From: Halomarina salina
Lineage (GTDB): Archaea > Halobacteriota > Halobacteria > Halobacteriales > Haloarculaceae
Assembly (NCBI RefSeq): GCF_023074835.1
Contig: NZ_JALLGW010000001.1
Location: 1,364,001-1,428,000, forward strand
Length of the DNA: 64,000 nucleotides
Direction of reading: 5' to 3'
Shown: piece by piece, positions 34,241 to 43,040 of the stretch
Layout of the letters: each line of letters opens with the position of its first letter
How positions within the stretch are numbered: position 1 is the first letter of the stretch
The notes under the pieces: generated by a model
Database searches by the model: none
Told to the model about the DNA's origin: nothing
Seen by the model: only the letters and a program-made list of their open reading frames with translations
Translations under genes and position numbers: made by a program

Positions 34241-35779
34241 TCACGGCGACACCGTCTTGGTGACCCACCCGGAGGGGCCGCTCGGGAAGGACTGCTCGCG
34301 CTTCTCCGGTTGCATCGTCCCCTCGCCGTCGTACGCCCGGACGACCACCTCGTGGTCGCCGTCCGGCGGGTCGTAGCGGTAGGCCCACTGCCGCCAGACG
34401 TCCTCCCCCGGCAACTCCTCCGAGAGGCGCGCCTCGGACCACGACCCGCCGCCGTCGGTCGAGACTTCGACCTTCGAGATGCCTCGCGTCCCGGCGTAGG
34501 CGTGCCCCGCCACCTCGATAGAGCCGTCGTCGTCGTGGTTCGTGACGTGGAGCTTCGCGACGGTGTTGACGGGACCGGTGCCGTGCCAGCCGCGTTCCTC
34601 CCAGTAGCCCGTCGCCTCCTCCTCCAGTATCTCGAGTTCGGTGAGCCACTTCACGTTGATCTCGCCCCAGTGGCCGGGGACGAGCAGTCGGGCGGGCGCG
34701 CCGTGTGAACGGGGCAGGGACTCGCTGTTCATCGCGTAGGCGATGCGGGCGTTCCGGAGGGCCGACAGCGGGAACTCCTCGTAGAAGCCGTCCTCGGCGC
34801 GGGCCATGACACAGCAGTTCTCGTCGCCGACGCCGACCTCGTCGAGCAACGGGGCGACGGGGACCGTCTCCCACAGTGCGTTGTCCATCTTCTTGCCGTT
34901 GAGGCCCTCGCCGACGCAACGGAGCGTGACGAACTCCGGGCTGGAGTCCATCGCGCGCAGGTCGTCGTAGTCGTAGCTGACCTCCTCGGCGACGTTACCC
35001 GTGAACGTCAGCGTCCAGGTGTCGGCGTCGATGGTCGGGTCGACGGCGTTGATATCGACGTTGTAGAACGAATCGCTCACCAGCGGTTCGAGCCCCTCGA
35101 CGTCGAGCGACCGTTCGCTCGCCTGCGCGAGGAGCGTCTCGGTGTCGGCGCTCCCGGCCGGCTCGGACGGTCCTGCGGCTCCCCCGCCCGCCCCGTCGAC
35201 GCCGCCGAAGCGACTGCCGAGAGTGACGCCGAGGGCACCGAACGCGAACGCGGCGGCCAGCGCGGCGAGTGCGCCCCGTCGGTCGGGGTCGACGCCGCTG
35301 GTCCCTGCTGTCCGTCCTGTCGGTCTCTGCTGACCCCCTCGACCGTATCGGGCGTACAGGTCCACCGCGCCGAGGACGACGGCGACGGGCACCGCCGCGC
35401 CGAGCGACGCGAGCGGTGCGCCGGTCACCAGCACGGCCCCAGCACCGACGACCACCCCCGCGGCGAGCGCCCCGACCAGCGGCGGCGTGCGTCCCGCGAC
35501 CAGCAGTCCGCCGAGTGCGAGGGCCGCGACGACGCCGACGACGAGCAGCGTCGCCGTCAGCAGGCTCACCTGCTGGCCGAGGCTCCCGAGCGTCGTGATG
35601 GCGAACGTGACGACCGCGCCCGGCATCGCCTGCGACAGGGCCGACTCGACCGGTGCGACGACGTAGCCGGTGGTCGACCCCGCGACGGCGTACGACCCGG
35701 CGACGCCCGCGACGCCCGCCGCGAGGGCGACGCCGACCGCCGGGAGAGCCGCTCGTGTCCTCCGCGCGTACTCGTTCAT
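34241..35779 (-). CDS. Membrane-anchored sulfite oxidase-like molybdopterin oxidoreductase
   Basis: 512 aa from ATG (MNEYARRTRA). The first 190 residues hold four to five hydrophobic helices. A soluble domain follows: TLRCVGEGLNGKKMDNALWE with the molybdenum-ligand Cys near residue 287, then SLPRSHGAPARLLVPGHWGEINVKWL for molybdopterin binding, and a C-terminal Ig-like dimerisation domain (AGHAYAGTRGISKVEVSTDGG). Substrate could be sulfite or another oxo-anion. The fused multi-helix anchor suggests electron transfer into the membrane. Confidence 0.88.
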   Translation of the reverse strand: MNEYARRTRAALPAVGVALAAGVAGVAGSYAVAGSTTGYVVAPVESALSQAMPGAVVTFAITTLGSLGQQVSLLTATLLVVGVVAALALGGLLVAGRTPPLVGALAAGVVVGAGAVLVTGAPLASLGAAVPVAVVLGAVDLYARYGRGGQQRPTGRTAGTSGVDPDRRGALAALAAAFAFGALGVTLGSRFGGVDGAGGGAAGPSEPAGSADTETLLAQASERSLDVEGLEPLVSDSFYNVDINAVDPTIDADTWTLTFTGNVAEEVSYDYDDLRAMDSSPEFVTLRCVGEGLNGKKMDNALWETVPVAPLLDEVGVGDENCCVMARAEDGFYEEFPLSALRNARIAYAMNSESLPRSHGAPARLLVPGHWGEINVKWLTELEILEEEATGYWEERGWHGTGPVNTVAKLHVTNHDDDGSIEVAGHAYAGTRGISKVEVSTDGGGSWSEARLSEELPGEDVWRQWAYRYDPPDGDHEVVVRAYDGEGTMQPEKREQSFPSGPSGWVTKTVSP

Positions 35780-35880
35780 ACCCGACCGGAGGCCAGGCAC
35801 ACCTAAACGGGTTGTCCGAACTGGTTCTAGAATTGGACCCGAATCCCAACCGTGAAGCGACTCGCGGCGAACTGCGACGC

Positions 35881-36000
35881 ATGAGCGAACGCAGTGGTCG
35901 GCCCTGTCCGTACTGCGAGGCGGCGATGTTCAAGCGCCACTGCAAGTACGTCTGCCCGAACCACGGCGTCGTCGTGGACTGCTCGGACCCGTTCGTCTGA
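35881..36000 (+). CDS. Zinc-finger micro-protein
   Basis: 39 aa from ATG (MSERSGRPCPYCEAAMFKRH). Two CxxC-type halves, CPYC and CKYVC, with HCKYVCPNHGVVVDC give a Cys/His-rich zinc site. It resembles a family of haloarchaeal zinc micro-proteins of about 40 residues (I recall HVO_2523 as a relative). Role unknown. It is divergent from the sulfite oxidase-like gene. Confidence 0.8.
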   Translation: MSERSGRPCPYCEAAMFKRHCKYVCPNHGVVVDCSDPFV

Positions 36001-36066
36001 GCCGTCGTCGCTCGTCTCGCTCTCCGCTACTGCTTCAGCTCCCGCCGCTCGTCGGCGCTCCTCCGA

Positions 36067-36723
36067 CTACTCCGGTGCTCCGGTCGTGAGCTGTCGGTAC
36101 ACCGGGCCGCCCAGGAGCAGTGCGCCGACGGCGACGCCGCCGACGACGAGCGGGAGTCCGGCCGACAGGCCCTCCGTCGTCAGCGACTCCATCGAACTCC
36201 CGGCGAGCAGCGCGGCGACGACCCACGGTAGTTCCCCCAGCGCCGTCCCGACGAGGTACGGTTCGAGCGCGACGCTGGAGAGGCCCGCACCGTACGAGAC
36301 GACGTCCGTCGGGAGCGGTGCGAGGCGAGCGACGACCACCCCGCGGGTGTCGCCGGCCGTCTCGAAGCAGTCCGCGCCCGCGTCGCCGACCCACCCGAGG
36401 ACCCCCTCCGTCGGGCGGTAGCGCCGCGCGAGGAGGTACGGGAGGACGCTCGTCCCGACGGCGACGGCGACGCCGAGTGCCAGTGCGGGCAGGCTGAGAC
36501 CGAGGACGTAGCCCACGGCACCGACCAGCGGCGTCATCGGCCACGCGACGACCGGCCGGAGGAGGGCGAGGCCGAGCACCGCGAGCGCGAACACGACGGG
36601 GTCGGCGGCGACGCCCGCGACGGCGTGCAACACCTGCTCGGGCGAGACGACGAGCGAGGCGACGGCGACGACACCGACGGCCAGCGCCAGTCCCGTCAGT
36701 TGCCGCCGCGTCGCCGGTTCCAT
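36067..36723 (-). CDS. VTT-domain (TVP38/TMEM64-like) membrane protein
   Basis: 218 aa with about six hydrophobic segments. The region MTPLVGAVGYVLGLSLPALALGVAVAVGTSVLPYLLAR and VARLAPLPTDVVSYGAGLSSVALEPYLVGTALGELPW follows the VTT/DedA-like pattern, including the G-x-x-P helix break. Such proteins are proposed lipid scramblases or transporters. Isolated gene, leaderless by position. Confidence 0.82.
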   Translation of the reverse strand: MEPATRRQLTGLALAVGVVAVASLVVSPEQVLHAVAGVAADPVVFALAVLGLALLRPVVAWPMTPLVGAVGYVLGLSLPALALGVAVAVGTSVLPYLLARRYRPTEGVLGWVGDAGADCFETAGDTRGVVVARLAPLPTDVVSYGAGLSSVALEPYLVGTALGELPWVVAALLAGSSMESLTTEGLSAGLPLVVGGVAVGALLLGGPVYRQLTTGAPE

Positions 36724-36849
36724 ACAGTGCGGTTCTACGGACCGGGTAAGTCCCTTCTGGTCGTCGCACTCGTCTGCACTCTGTCGTTCCCTCGGTCCTC
36801 GCCCCCGCTCGTCGTACCGTTTAAGCGGGCGGCCACTGTATCGCCCTCC

Positions 36850-37209
36850 GTGAGCGACGAGACGGTCGAACTCGGCGTCCAGCTACTCGAACGCCTCGAA
36901 CACGAGGAGCTGTCGCTCGCCGAGGTCGTCGACCGTCTCGAGACCATCACCAGCGACCCGACGACGACGCGGACCATCCTCGACACCGCAGAGAAGCGCG
37001 GCATCGTCGACCGCGAGGACGGCATCATCCGACCGACCGGCGGCCGATTCCTGCGGTTCCAGAGCGAGGTCGTCGAGAAGAAAGGCGACTTCACCTGCAG
37101 GCGCTGTGGCGCGTCCATCTCGACTGGCTACTTCATGCGCCTCCAGGCGGGCGAACACGGTCCGTTCGGCTCCTCGTGTATCCGGAAGGTGACCGGTCGG
37201 GAGTCGTGA
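36850..37209 (+). CDS. Haloarchaeal conserved protein with winged-helix and Zn half-site (DUF5830-like)
   Basis: 119 aa from GTG (VSDETVELGVQLLERLEHEE). Residues 1-65 resemble a winged helix (AEVVDRLETITSDPTTTRTILDTAEKRGIVDRE). The C-terminal part CRRCGASISTGYFMRLQAGEHGPFGSSCIRKVTGR has three Cys and a His for a possible metal site. It fits a haloarchaeal family I recall as DUF5830. Possibly a DNA- or RNA-binding protein. Confidence 0.8.
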   Translation: MSDETVELGVQLLERLEHEELSLAEVVDRLETITSDPTTTRTILDTAEKRGIVDREDGIIRPTGGRFLRFQSEVVEKKGDFTCRRCGASISTGYFMRLQAGEHGPFGSSCIRKVTGRES

Positions 37210-37501
37210 GCGCGGCTCTCGGTCCACTGCTGTCACGAAGAGAGCCCACGACGGCCGACGCTGACTGTCTGTAGTGTCGCGAGGCCCGCGTGGCCGGACC
37301 GCTCGCCGGACGCGCGTCGGGAAAGCGCTTCCACCTTCGTTCCCGTCCCCATCCTCTCGCGTGCCGAACGAGCGGGTCCGGCCGCTACTGTACAACGTAG
37401 CGACATAAGTTTTGTTCCCGCAATACTTGCGGAACAGAATACACGGCGTAATTTATTTACTGCATATAGTTTTGAGCGGGAACAACCCATCTCGCCCGTC
37501 G
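37210..37501. other. Convergent intergenic region with AT-rich hairpin
   Basis: Between two convergent genes. From 37400 to 37490 base composition drops sharply in GC. TTCCCGCAATACTTGCGGAA (37414-37433) is a near-perfect hairpin, GTTCCCGC there is mirrored by GCGGGAAC at 37477-37484, and GTAATTTATTTACTGCATATAG lies between. It may be a bidirectional terminator or a small RNA. ORFs here translate to basic proteins and look false. Confidence 0.45.
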
Positions 37502-38482
37502 TCAGCGGCCCTGGCGGAGCTCCTCGATGAGCAGTTCGAGGGTCTCCTGTTGTCGTTCGATGAGTTCCGTCTGGTGCTCGACGGTCGCCTCCAGCGCCTC
37601 CAGTCGTTCGAGCACCTCGTCGTCGTGGACCGCCGTGCCCGTGACGCCGTTCGTCTGCGCGGTAGCGGTGCTGGACGACTGCTCGCTCGCCCGCCGTCCG
37701 GTCGGTCCGTCGTCCGAGTCGTCGGTGAGGAGCGGTTCGACCGTCCGTCCGGCGTCGCGTCCCCCGGCTTCGGCGGCGTCCGACTCGGTGTCGCTTCCGT
37801 CGTCGTCCCTGTCCTCGCCCGCTCCCCCGCTCTCCGCCTCGGTTTCGTCGGCGTTCTTCGTCCGGAGGGCGACCAAAGAGTCGACGCCGTGGTAGTCACA
37901 GAGCGCCCCTTCGAGGGTCTGTCGGACCGTCCCGGCCTGCTCGTTCGGGGTCTTGATTCGCTGTGGCCGACCGTCGACCGTGAGGACGAGTTGCGTGGCG
38001 ACGCTCCCCTCCTCGACGCTCAGGTCGGTCACCGCCGAGAACGGGTACGACTCGTACTCGGTGTCCCAGAGCGCGGTCCCGATGTGTTTGACGACACGGC
38101 CCTCGGTGACGACGAGCGTGAGCTCGCTGAACCGGTACACCGCCAGCATCGCCTCGTCGTCGGCCGTCTCGCCCGCGGCGCGGAGGACGCCGTTCAGCAG
38201 CGGCGAGAGGACGTCGTCCAGACGCTTCGTCGGGACGGTGAACTCCTCCTCGCCGGTGAGCGAACTCGTCGCGATGGTCGTCTTCCGGCGACCCTCCGTC
38301 AGTTCCACGCGGTCGACGTCGTGTGCGATGGTCTCGACGGCTTCGTCGCGGAGCAGGCCCTCCGCCCGGTAGATGAGCGTTCGTGTCGGCGTGACGACGA
38401 GGCGGTCGTCGCCACCGAGGGGGACCTCCGCCTCGACGGGTTCGCCCTCGCACGCCACCGCGAGCAGACTCGGGGTTTCCAT
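37502..38482 (-). CDS. PH-like domain protein with coiled-coil tail (DUF7115-like)
   Basis: 326 aa. Two tandem beta-rich PH-like units fill residues 1-200 (DRLVVTPTRTLIYRAEGLLRDE... and ELTLVVTEGRVVKHIGTALWD...). A disordered acidic linker follows, and the C-terminus is a coiled coil (DEVLERLEALEATVEHQTELIERQQETLELLIEEL). No membrane segment. It resembles a haloarchaeal family I recall as DUF7115. Role unknown. Confidence 0.75.
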   Translation of the reverse strand: METPSLLAVACEGEPVEAEVPLGGDDRLVVTPTRTLIYRAEGLLRDEAVETIAHDVDRVELTEGRRKTTIATSSLTGEEEFTVPTKRLDDVLSPLLNGVLRAAGETADDEAMLAVYRFSELTLVVTEGRVVKHIGTALWDTEYESYPFSAVTDLSVEEGSVATQLVLTVDGRPQRIKTPNEQAGTVRQTLEGALCDYHGVDSLVALRTKNADETEAESGGAGEDRDDDGSDTESDAAEAGGRDAGRTVEPLLTDDSDDGPTGRRASEQSSSTATAQTNGVTGTAVHDDEVLERLEALEATVEHQTELIERQQETLELLIEELRQGR

Positions 38483-38564
38483 GCCACCGCCTCCGTCTGA
38501 TATCTTATAAATCCCTGGGGGAAGATGGGAAGAGTCAAGTGCGAAACGGGGAAACTCGGAGACG

Positions 38565-38703
38565 GGCCGGGTGGCTTAGCTGGACATAGCGCCGCACTCA
38601 TAGGGTTCACACTCGCGCGGCACCTAGCCCGCATCCCGCGGGGTCTCGCCGACCCCGCACCTGGGACATGCGGAGATCGTGGGTTCGGAGCCCACCCCGG
38701 CCA
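38565..38703 (+). tRNA. tRNA-Met (elongator, CAT) with 65-nt intron
   Basis: Acceptor GGCCGGG (38565-38571) pairs with CCCGGCC before discriminator A at 38703. The anticodon arm is CCGCA-CTCATA, interrupted after position 37 by an intron at 38603-38667, and continues A-TGCGG. The T-arm GTGGGTTCGGAGCCCAC is intact. The archaeal splice point after position 37 and the CAT anticodon identify the elongator tRNA-Met that carries an intron in haloarchaea. Confidence 0.95.
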
Positions 38704-38912
38704 CTACTCGTTTCGTCGACGGCACTGACTCCCGAGCAGTCGCTCCACGTCTCGCTCTGCACATTCATATCTGAACGCTGACGGTTGCGTGCCGCGATTG
38801 CCATCCGTCTCGTGCGGCGAACCGAACGGCCGCATCGCGGTTTCGGTCTATCCACACGCTGAGGCGCGAAATATACCTCTGATTACTTATACTATCGGCT
38901 CCAAACAGTTCT

Positions 38913-39251
38913 ATGATGGGTGATGTATCGACGTTGTTCGAACTGCTCGCCTCTGAGACCCGACGTAAACTCCTCGTGATGCTGTGTGATACGGAGTCCA
39001 TCGACGTATCGAACGGCCTCCCGATGCGGTGTACCGCGGCCACTGCCTCGTCGCCGACGACCCAGCGGACGGCGTCGTCGCGCGACATCGAACTGTACCA
39101 CGTCCACCTGCCGAAACTGGAGGCGGAGGGCGTCGTCGAGTGGGACCGGACGGTCGGCTCGGTCTCGCGGGGCCCCGAGTTCGACGCGGTGGAACCGACG
39201 ATACGACTGCTCGCGGAGAACGAATCGACCCTCCCCGGTCCGTTCTACTGA
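38913..39251 (+). CDS. DUF7344-like small regulatory protein
   Basis: 112 aa; ATG at 38913 or the next codon. STLFELLASETRRKLLVMLCDTE is the helical first half of a winged helix, and RDIELYHVHLPKLEAEGVVEWDRTVGSVSRGPEFDAVEP is the DUF7344-type second half with the conserved ELYHVHLPKL core. TATACTATCGG near 38890 gives a close TATA box. A second member in this window is at 20992. Target unknown. Confidence 0.82.
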   Translation: MMGDVSTLFELLASETRRKLLVMLCDTESIDVSNGLPMRCTAATASSPTTQRTASSRDIELYHVHLPKLEAEGVVEWDRTVGSVSRGPEFDAVEPTIRLLAENESTLPGPFY

Positions 39252-39412
39252 CCACGCTCGGAGCGGCTCGACGGAAGCGACGACTCTCAGAGGAGTGAGC
39301 GACGCGTCTGCCGGTCGACACGGTCCGCTAGAGTCGTCACAGTACCGGAGCAGTCACCAGAAACCGACAGTTGGTCCTGACGGACGAGGGAGGGACCCCG
39401 CTGGACGGGCGC

Positions 39413-39802
39413 TCACGCCCCTGGGACGCCCAGTGCCTCGAAGCCGACCAGTCCGGCCGTCGCCAGCAGCCACAGCAGCCCCACCGCGACGAGCCACGCG
39501 ACGACGCCGATAGCCGCCGCGGTGACCCACCCGCCCGGATACTGCCAGTTGATGAGCGTCACCCAGACGACGAGCCCCAGCAACGGGGCGAGCACCGGTA
39601 TCCCCGGTACGAAGAAGACGACGAGCGCCCACACCAGCGCTCCCGCCAGGGCCGTGATCGCTGCCCGAGTGTAGCCGGTGTCCACGTCGACCACGAGCAT
39701 CGCGCCGAGGTGGATGGCACCGACGCCGATGACGAGGTTGACGACGAACGCGAGGACGGAGTCGGCGAGTGCGGCGTCGCCTCCCGCCTGCAGGAGCGTC
39801 AC
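39413..39802 (-). CDS. Four-helix integral membrane protein
   Basis: 129 aa from GTG. Four hydrophobic helices: LAFVVNLVIGVGAIHLGAML, AAITALAGALVWALVVFFV, VLAPLLGLVVWVTLINW and VTAAAIGVVAWLVAVGLLWLL. GYTRAAI and LINWQYPGGWV are polar turns. I do not recognise a named family; many haloarchaea have proteins of this shape. Confidence 0.75.
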   Translation of the reverse strand: MTLLQAGGDAALADSVLAFVVNLVIGVGAIHLGAMLVVDVDTGYTRAAITALAGALVWALVVFFVPGIPVLAPLLGLVVWVTLINWQYPGGWVTAAAIGVVAWLVAVGLLWLLATAGLVGFEALGVPGA

Positions 39803-40083
39803 GCCTCTCGCCCTCCTGTCAGTCGTCGCATCGTCGCGTTCGCTACCCCCCCGCCGCCCGCCGTCGACCTTCTATCGCGAATCATCGATACGACGTGGTA
39901 CACGAGCGGGGGGACCAAGGGGCTACTGCCAGCGTTCACAGGCGACCCCGTCCGCCGTCGGCCGGTCGGCGTCCTGTCTAGCGATTTGACTATTGGTTCT
40001 ATCTTTCTTTATTAATTCAAGATTAAATATCTAAAATCTATTCAGTAAAATTGATTGTATGAGCGGGCATGGGTAAAATCGTC
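39803..40083. promoter_or_regulatory. AT-rich promoter region for the 44-residue peptide gene
   Basis: From 39985 to 40060 the sequence is strongly AT-rich (TTTATTAATTC, GATTAAATATC at 40021-40031, CAGTAAAATTG at 40044), unlike its surroundings. GATTAAATATC is the best TATA box and would start transcription about 30 nt before the ATG at 40084. The preceding 180 bases are GC-rich with no gene. Confidence 0.5.
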
Positions 40084-40218
40084 ATGTCCGATACCAAGGT
40101 CTCGACGTTCCTGGCAGAGCACCCGAAGATGACCGGCGTCCTGTTCACGACGCTCCTGTTGCTGTCCCAGTCGGGGGCAGTGTCCGCGGCACAGTGTGCC
40201 AGCAACAACGGTCCGTAA
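40084..40218 (+). CDS. 44-residue signal-peptide-like polypeptide (DUF7503-like)
   Basis: MSDTKVSTFLAEHPKMTGVL starts a 44 aa product with one hydrophobic helix (VLFTTLLLLSQSGAVSA), an A-x-A site (VSAAQ) and a nine-residue end AQCASNNGP. The FLAEHPKMTGVLFT-LLLLSQ pattern resembles a haloarchaeal family I recall as DUF7503. An in-frame ATG five codons earlier is less likely. Its stop is 15 nt from the stop of the convergent CHAT protease gene. It could be a membrane peptide or a secreted short peptide; function unknown. Confidence 0.75.
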   Translation: MSDTKVSTFLAEHPKMTGVLFTTLLLLSQSGAVSAAQCASNNGP

Positions 40219-40233
40219 TCGACTCGACCCGAT

Positions 40234-42321
40234 TCAGTCGAGGCGCAGTTCGTCACTCCAGCCCAGTTCTCCGTCGAAGTTAGTGGGCGTCCGTTCGCTC
40301 TTGAGGTACTGGAGGAGTTCCTCGCGGTCGACGACGGACTGCACGAACCGCCCCGAGTTGAGGTAGCGTGTCGTGTCGTCCCCGATGTTCGGTGTGATGA
40401 GCGTCCCCATCCCGAACGTCGCGGTCGGGTAGCCGTAGATAGAGAGGTCGTACCGGCCGTCCGACCGTCGAGCGATTTCGTTTCTCACCGGCGTTCCACT
40501 CCGACTGTCGGCGATCTGTAGCTGTGCGTCGCCGAGGACGGTGTACTGGCGACCGGTGATGGTGTCGCTCGAGATGATGTCCAGCGCCCCGGCCATCGAG
40601 AACCCCGCGTTGAGGAGCCGTGCGAGCGTCCGGCCGACCCGCGTCGCCGGTTCGTTGCCGACCTCGGCCAGGGTGACGACGCCCGCGATGGCTCCCTTCT
40701 CGACGAGTTCCATCCCCTGTTCGAAGGAGCGACAGGCGTTGAGGACGAACGCGCGTGCTCCGACGTAGTCGAGCGTCGTCGCGTCGAGACGGCCGTCGGC
40801 ACACTGCATGCCATCGTCGTCGACGTGGCCGACGTAGTGGACGAAGTCGTAGTCGTCGGCGAGCACCCGCGCCAGTTCCGAACCGGTCAGGTCCTCGAAC
40901 ATGTCGATGTCGAACGCGACGAGTTCTCGCAGGCCGTAGAGGTCGCGCACGTCGGTCTCGGCGCGCATCTCCGGGGAGTTCGAGACGACGGCCACCTCGA
41001 TGGCACCGCTCGGCTGGGCTTCGAGCCGACGCTTGCACGCCGCGACCGTCGGCTTCGACGCACCCATCGGGACGCCGTCGCCGACCCACGCGTGCTCGAT
41101 GGTGTCGGTGGGTTCGGGCTGGACGACGGTGACGTCGTCGTCGAACGGGGTGCCCTCGGGACGACGGACGCTGCCGCGTGCGACCCCGCCGTCGGCGCGG
41201 TAGAAGTCGCTGATGGCCTCCGACGGCCCCGTCGAGTCGGTGGCGAGCGTCGGTTGCGGGCAGCGGACGCGCGCGAGGTCGGCCGTCGCGAACGGGAGGT
41301 GGACGAGGTTCTCTGTGGTCGGCGTGAGGTCGACGGTCGACTTCCAGGTCGGAATCGCCGGTTCGACGACCTCCTGTGGCGTGTCGAGGTACGCCTGCAA
41401 CTGCTCGGTGAACGGAGCGTCGTACAGCGACGCCACGTCGAACGGTAGGTCACCCTCGACGAGCCGTCGGGCGTGGAGGTCGACGGGGTACAGCCCCTCC
41501 GTCCTGACGATACAGTCGAGGGTGAACAGTCGTTCGAGCGTCCGGTGGACGGTCCGTTCGAACCCGCCGTCGCCGTCGAGCGGGTACGACCGACCGCCGA
41601 CGCGCAGTCGCGGCTCGGCACCGATGGCCACCACGGCGTCGGTGTAGTACGCCAGCGGCGCGACCGGGAACAGCGAGGCCACGTCCGGCGGCACCTCGAT
41701 CCGGACGGGGCCGTCTCGGCGTTCGGCCTCCGGTGGCGCGTCGAACGTCTCGCCGAGTTCCAGCAGTGGCGGGTGGCCCCGGAGGGTCGGCCACGACCGT
41801 TCCGGCGAGGTCGTCTTGAGCGCCGACCCGAGACAGGAGAGCGCGCGGGCGACGTCGTCCGGCCGAGCGGTCGTCGTCACCGTCGTCGCGGGGTACTCGT
41901 GCATCGAGCGGATACCGAGCCGGACGTGGTCGGTCCCCTCTACGAGGAGTCGACGCCCCACCTCGTCGGTCGTCGAGCGGAGCGCACCGTCGACGGCGAG
42001 GTACGTCTTGACGGCGAGGGCGGTCACCTCGACCACGTACTCGCCGTCCGGGAGGTCGACGTCCGTCCGGTTGACACCCTCGGCGACGACCTGTCCCTCG
42101 ACGTCGCGGACGATGACGTTGACGTGTTGTGGGATGCGGAGGGCGGTAGTGTCGAGGCGGACCGCCACGTCGACGGGGAACACGAACCCCTCGGGCGTAC
42201 TCGGTTCGGGACTGACCGGCGTCGGCGTCTCCAGCCGCGTGGTGACGCCCTGGATGTCGTCGGCGACCTCCACGCCCACGGGGTCGTCGATGGCGGTGAC
42301 GGTCAGATAGCGAGCGCTCAC
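40234..42321 (-). CDS. CHAT-domain caspase-like protease
   Basis: About 695 aa from GTG at 42321 (a GTG at 42342, directly after the upstream TAG, is also possible). The last 250 residues form a CHAT peptidase: strand-His motif YDFVHYVGHVDDDG (catalytic His near residue 499) and ARAFVLNACRSFEQGMEL (catalytic Cys near 530), followed by GVVTLAEVGNEPATRVGRTLARLL. The first 430 residues are beta-rich and unlike TPR-type CHAT partners. It is co-transcribed with the DUF7504-like gene and faces the small peptide gene. Confidence 0.85.
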   Translation of the reverse strand: MSARYLTVTAIDDPVGVEVADDIQGVTTRLETPTPVSPEPSTPEGFVFPVDVAVRLDTTALRIPQHVNVIVRDVEGQVVAEGVNRTDVDLPDGEYVVEVTALAVKTYLAVDGALRSTTDEVGRRLLVEGTDHVRLGIRSMHEYPATTVTTTARPDDVARALSCLGSALKTTSPERSWPTLRGHPPLLELGETFDAPPEAERRDGPVRIEVPPDVASLFPVAPLAYYTDAVVAIGAEPRLRVGGRSYPLDGDGGFERTVHRTLERLFTLDCIVRTEGLYPVDLHARRLVEGDLPFDVASLYDAPFTEQLQAYLDTPQEVVEPAIPTWKSTVDLTPTTENLVHLPFATADLARVRCPQPTLATDSTGPSEAISDFYRADGGVARGSVRRPEGTPFDDDVTVVQPEPTDTIEHAWVGDGVPMGASKPTVAACKRRLEAQPSGAIEVAVVSNSPEMRAETDVRDLYGLRELVAFDIDMFEDLTGSELARVLADDYDFVHYVGHVDDDGMQCADGRLDATTLDYVGARAFVLNACRSFEQGMELVEKGAIAGVVTLAEVGNEPATRVGRTLARLLNAGFSMAGALDIISSDTITGRQYTVLGDAQLQIADSRSGTPVRNEIARRSDGRYDLSIYGYPTATFGMGTLITPNIGDDTTRYLNSGRFVQSVVDREELLQYLKSERTPTNFDGELGWSDELRLD

Positions 42322-42342
42322 ACTGGCTCTTCGACTCCCCAC

Positions 42343-43023
42343 CTATAACAGCATCCACTCGGTCGATTCGTCCGAGTCGATGAACGACCACCGCTGCTCC
42401 GGCGGGAGGCCGTCGCGCTGCCGGAGGTCGATGCGGGCGTCGAACGCGGACTGGAGCGTCCTCACCGTGGGTGCGGCGGTCGGACCGGCGACGTGACAGT
42501 GGTACATCCCCCGGTGCTCGCGCACGGCGGCTCCGAGCGACCGAACGACCCGACCACATCGCTCCGGACCGTAGCGGTCGGTCAGCGTTCCGAGACCGAC
42601 GAGGCCGACCCGGAGTTCGGCGGGTGCGAACGCCCCCGGCGCGTCGCCCTCGGCGTCGATGGCGGCGAGCGTCGCGGCGTGGAAGTCGGCGAGCGGGTCG
42701 ACCGACGCGTTCAACGGGGCCGGTTCGGCGCTGGCCGTGGCTCCCGACCGGAGGGGGTCCGCGTGCTCGACGACGGTGACCCGGTCGTCCGTCGGCGTGA
42801 CCGGGTGAGGGAGGTACTGCGACGGCGAGGAGTCGTCGGCCAGCGCGAGGACGCGAGCGCGCTCCTCGGACGGCGACCCGAGCAGTCGGCGCGTCTGCTG
42901 TGCCCGGACTGCGCGTCCCACCTCTCCCGTGACGAGGAGGCTGGCTCCCTCGCGTTTGAGCCGCTGGAGGGTCGCGGCGACCGCAGGCGACCCTCCGTCT
43001 CCTGCTCGCGGCGTTTCGTCCAC
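42343..43023 (-). CDS. DUF7504-like degenerate RecA-fold protein
   Basis: 226 aa with GTG start. LKREGASLLVTGEVGRAVRAQQTRRLLG looks like a RecA/KaiC-type strand and P-loop position without a functional Walker A, followed by ERARVLALADDSSPSQYLP and a late AELRVGLVGLGTLTDRYGPERC resembling Walker B and sensor strands. This matches a haloarchaeal family I recall as DUF7504. Its TAG directly abuts the CHAT gene's GTG, and a strong TATA box at 43041-43053 drives the pair. Confidence 0.72.
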   Translation of the reverse strand: MDETPRAGDGGSPAVAATLQRLKREGASLLVTGEVGRAVRAQQTRRLLGSPSEERARVLALADDSSPSQYLPHPVTPTDDRVTVVEHADPLRSGATASAEPAPLNASVDPLADFHAATLAAIDAEGDAPGAFAPAELRVGLVGLGTLTDRYGPERCGRVVRSLGAAVREHRGMYHCHVAGPTAAPTVRTLQSAFDARIDLRQRDGLPPEQRWSFIDSDESTEWMLL

Positions 43024-43040
43024 AGTGGTAACCCAACGAC

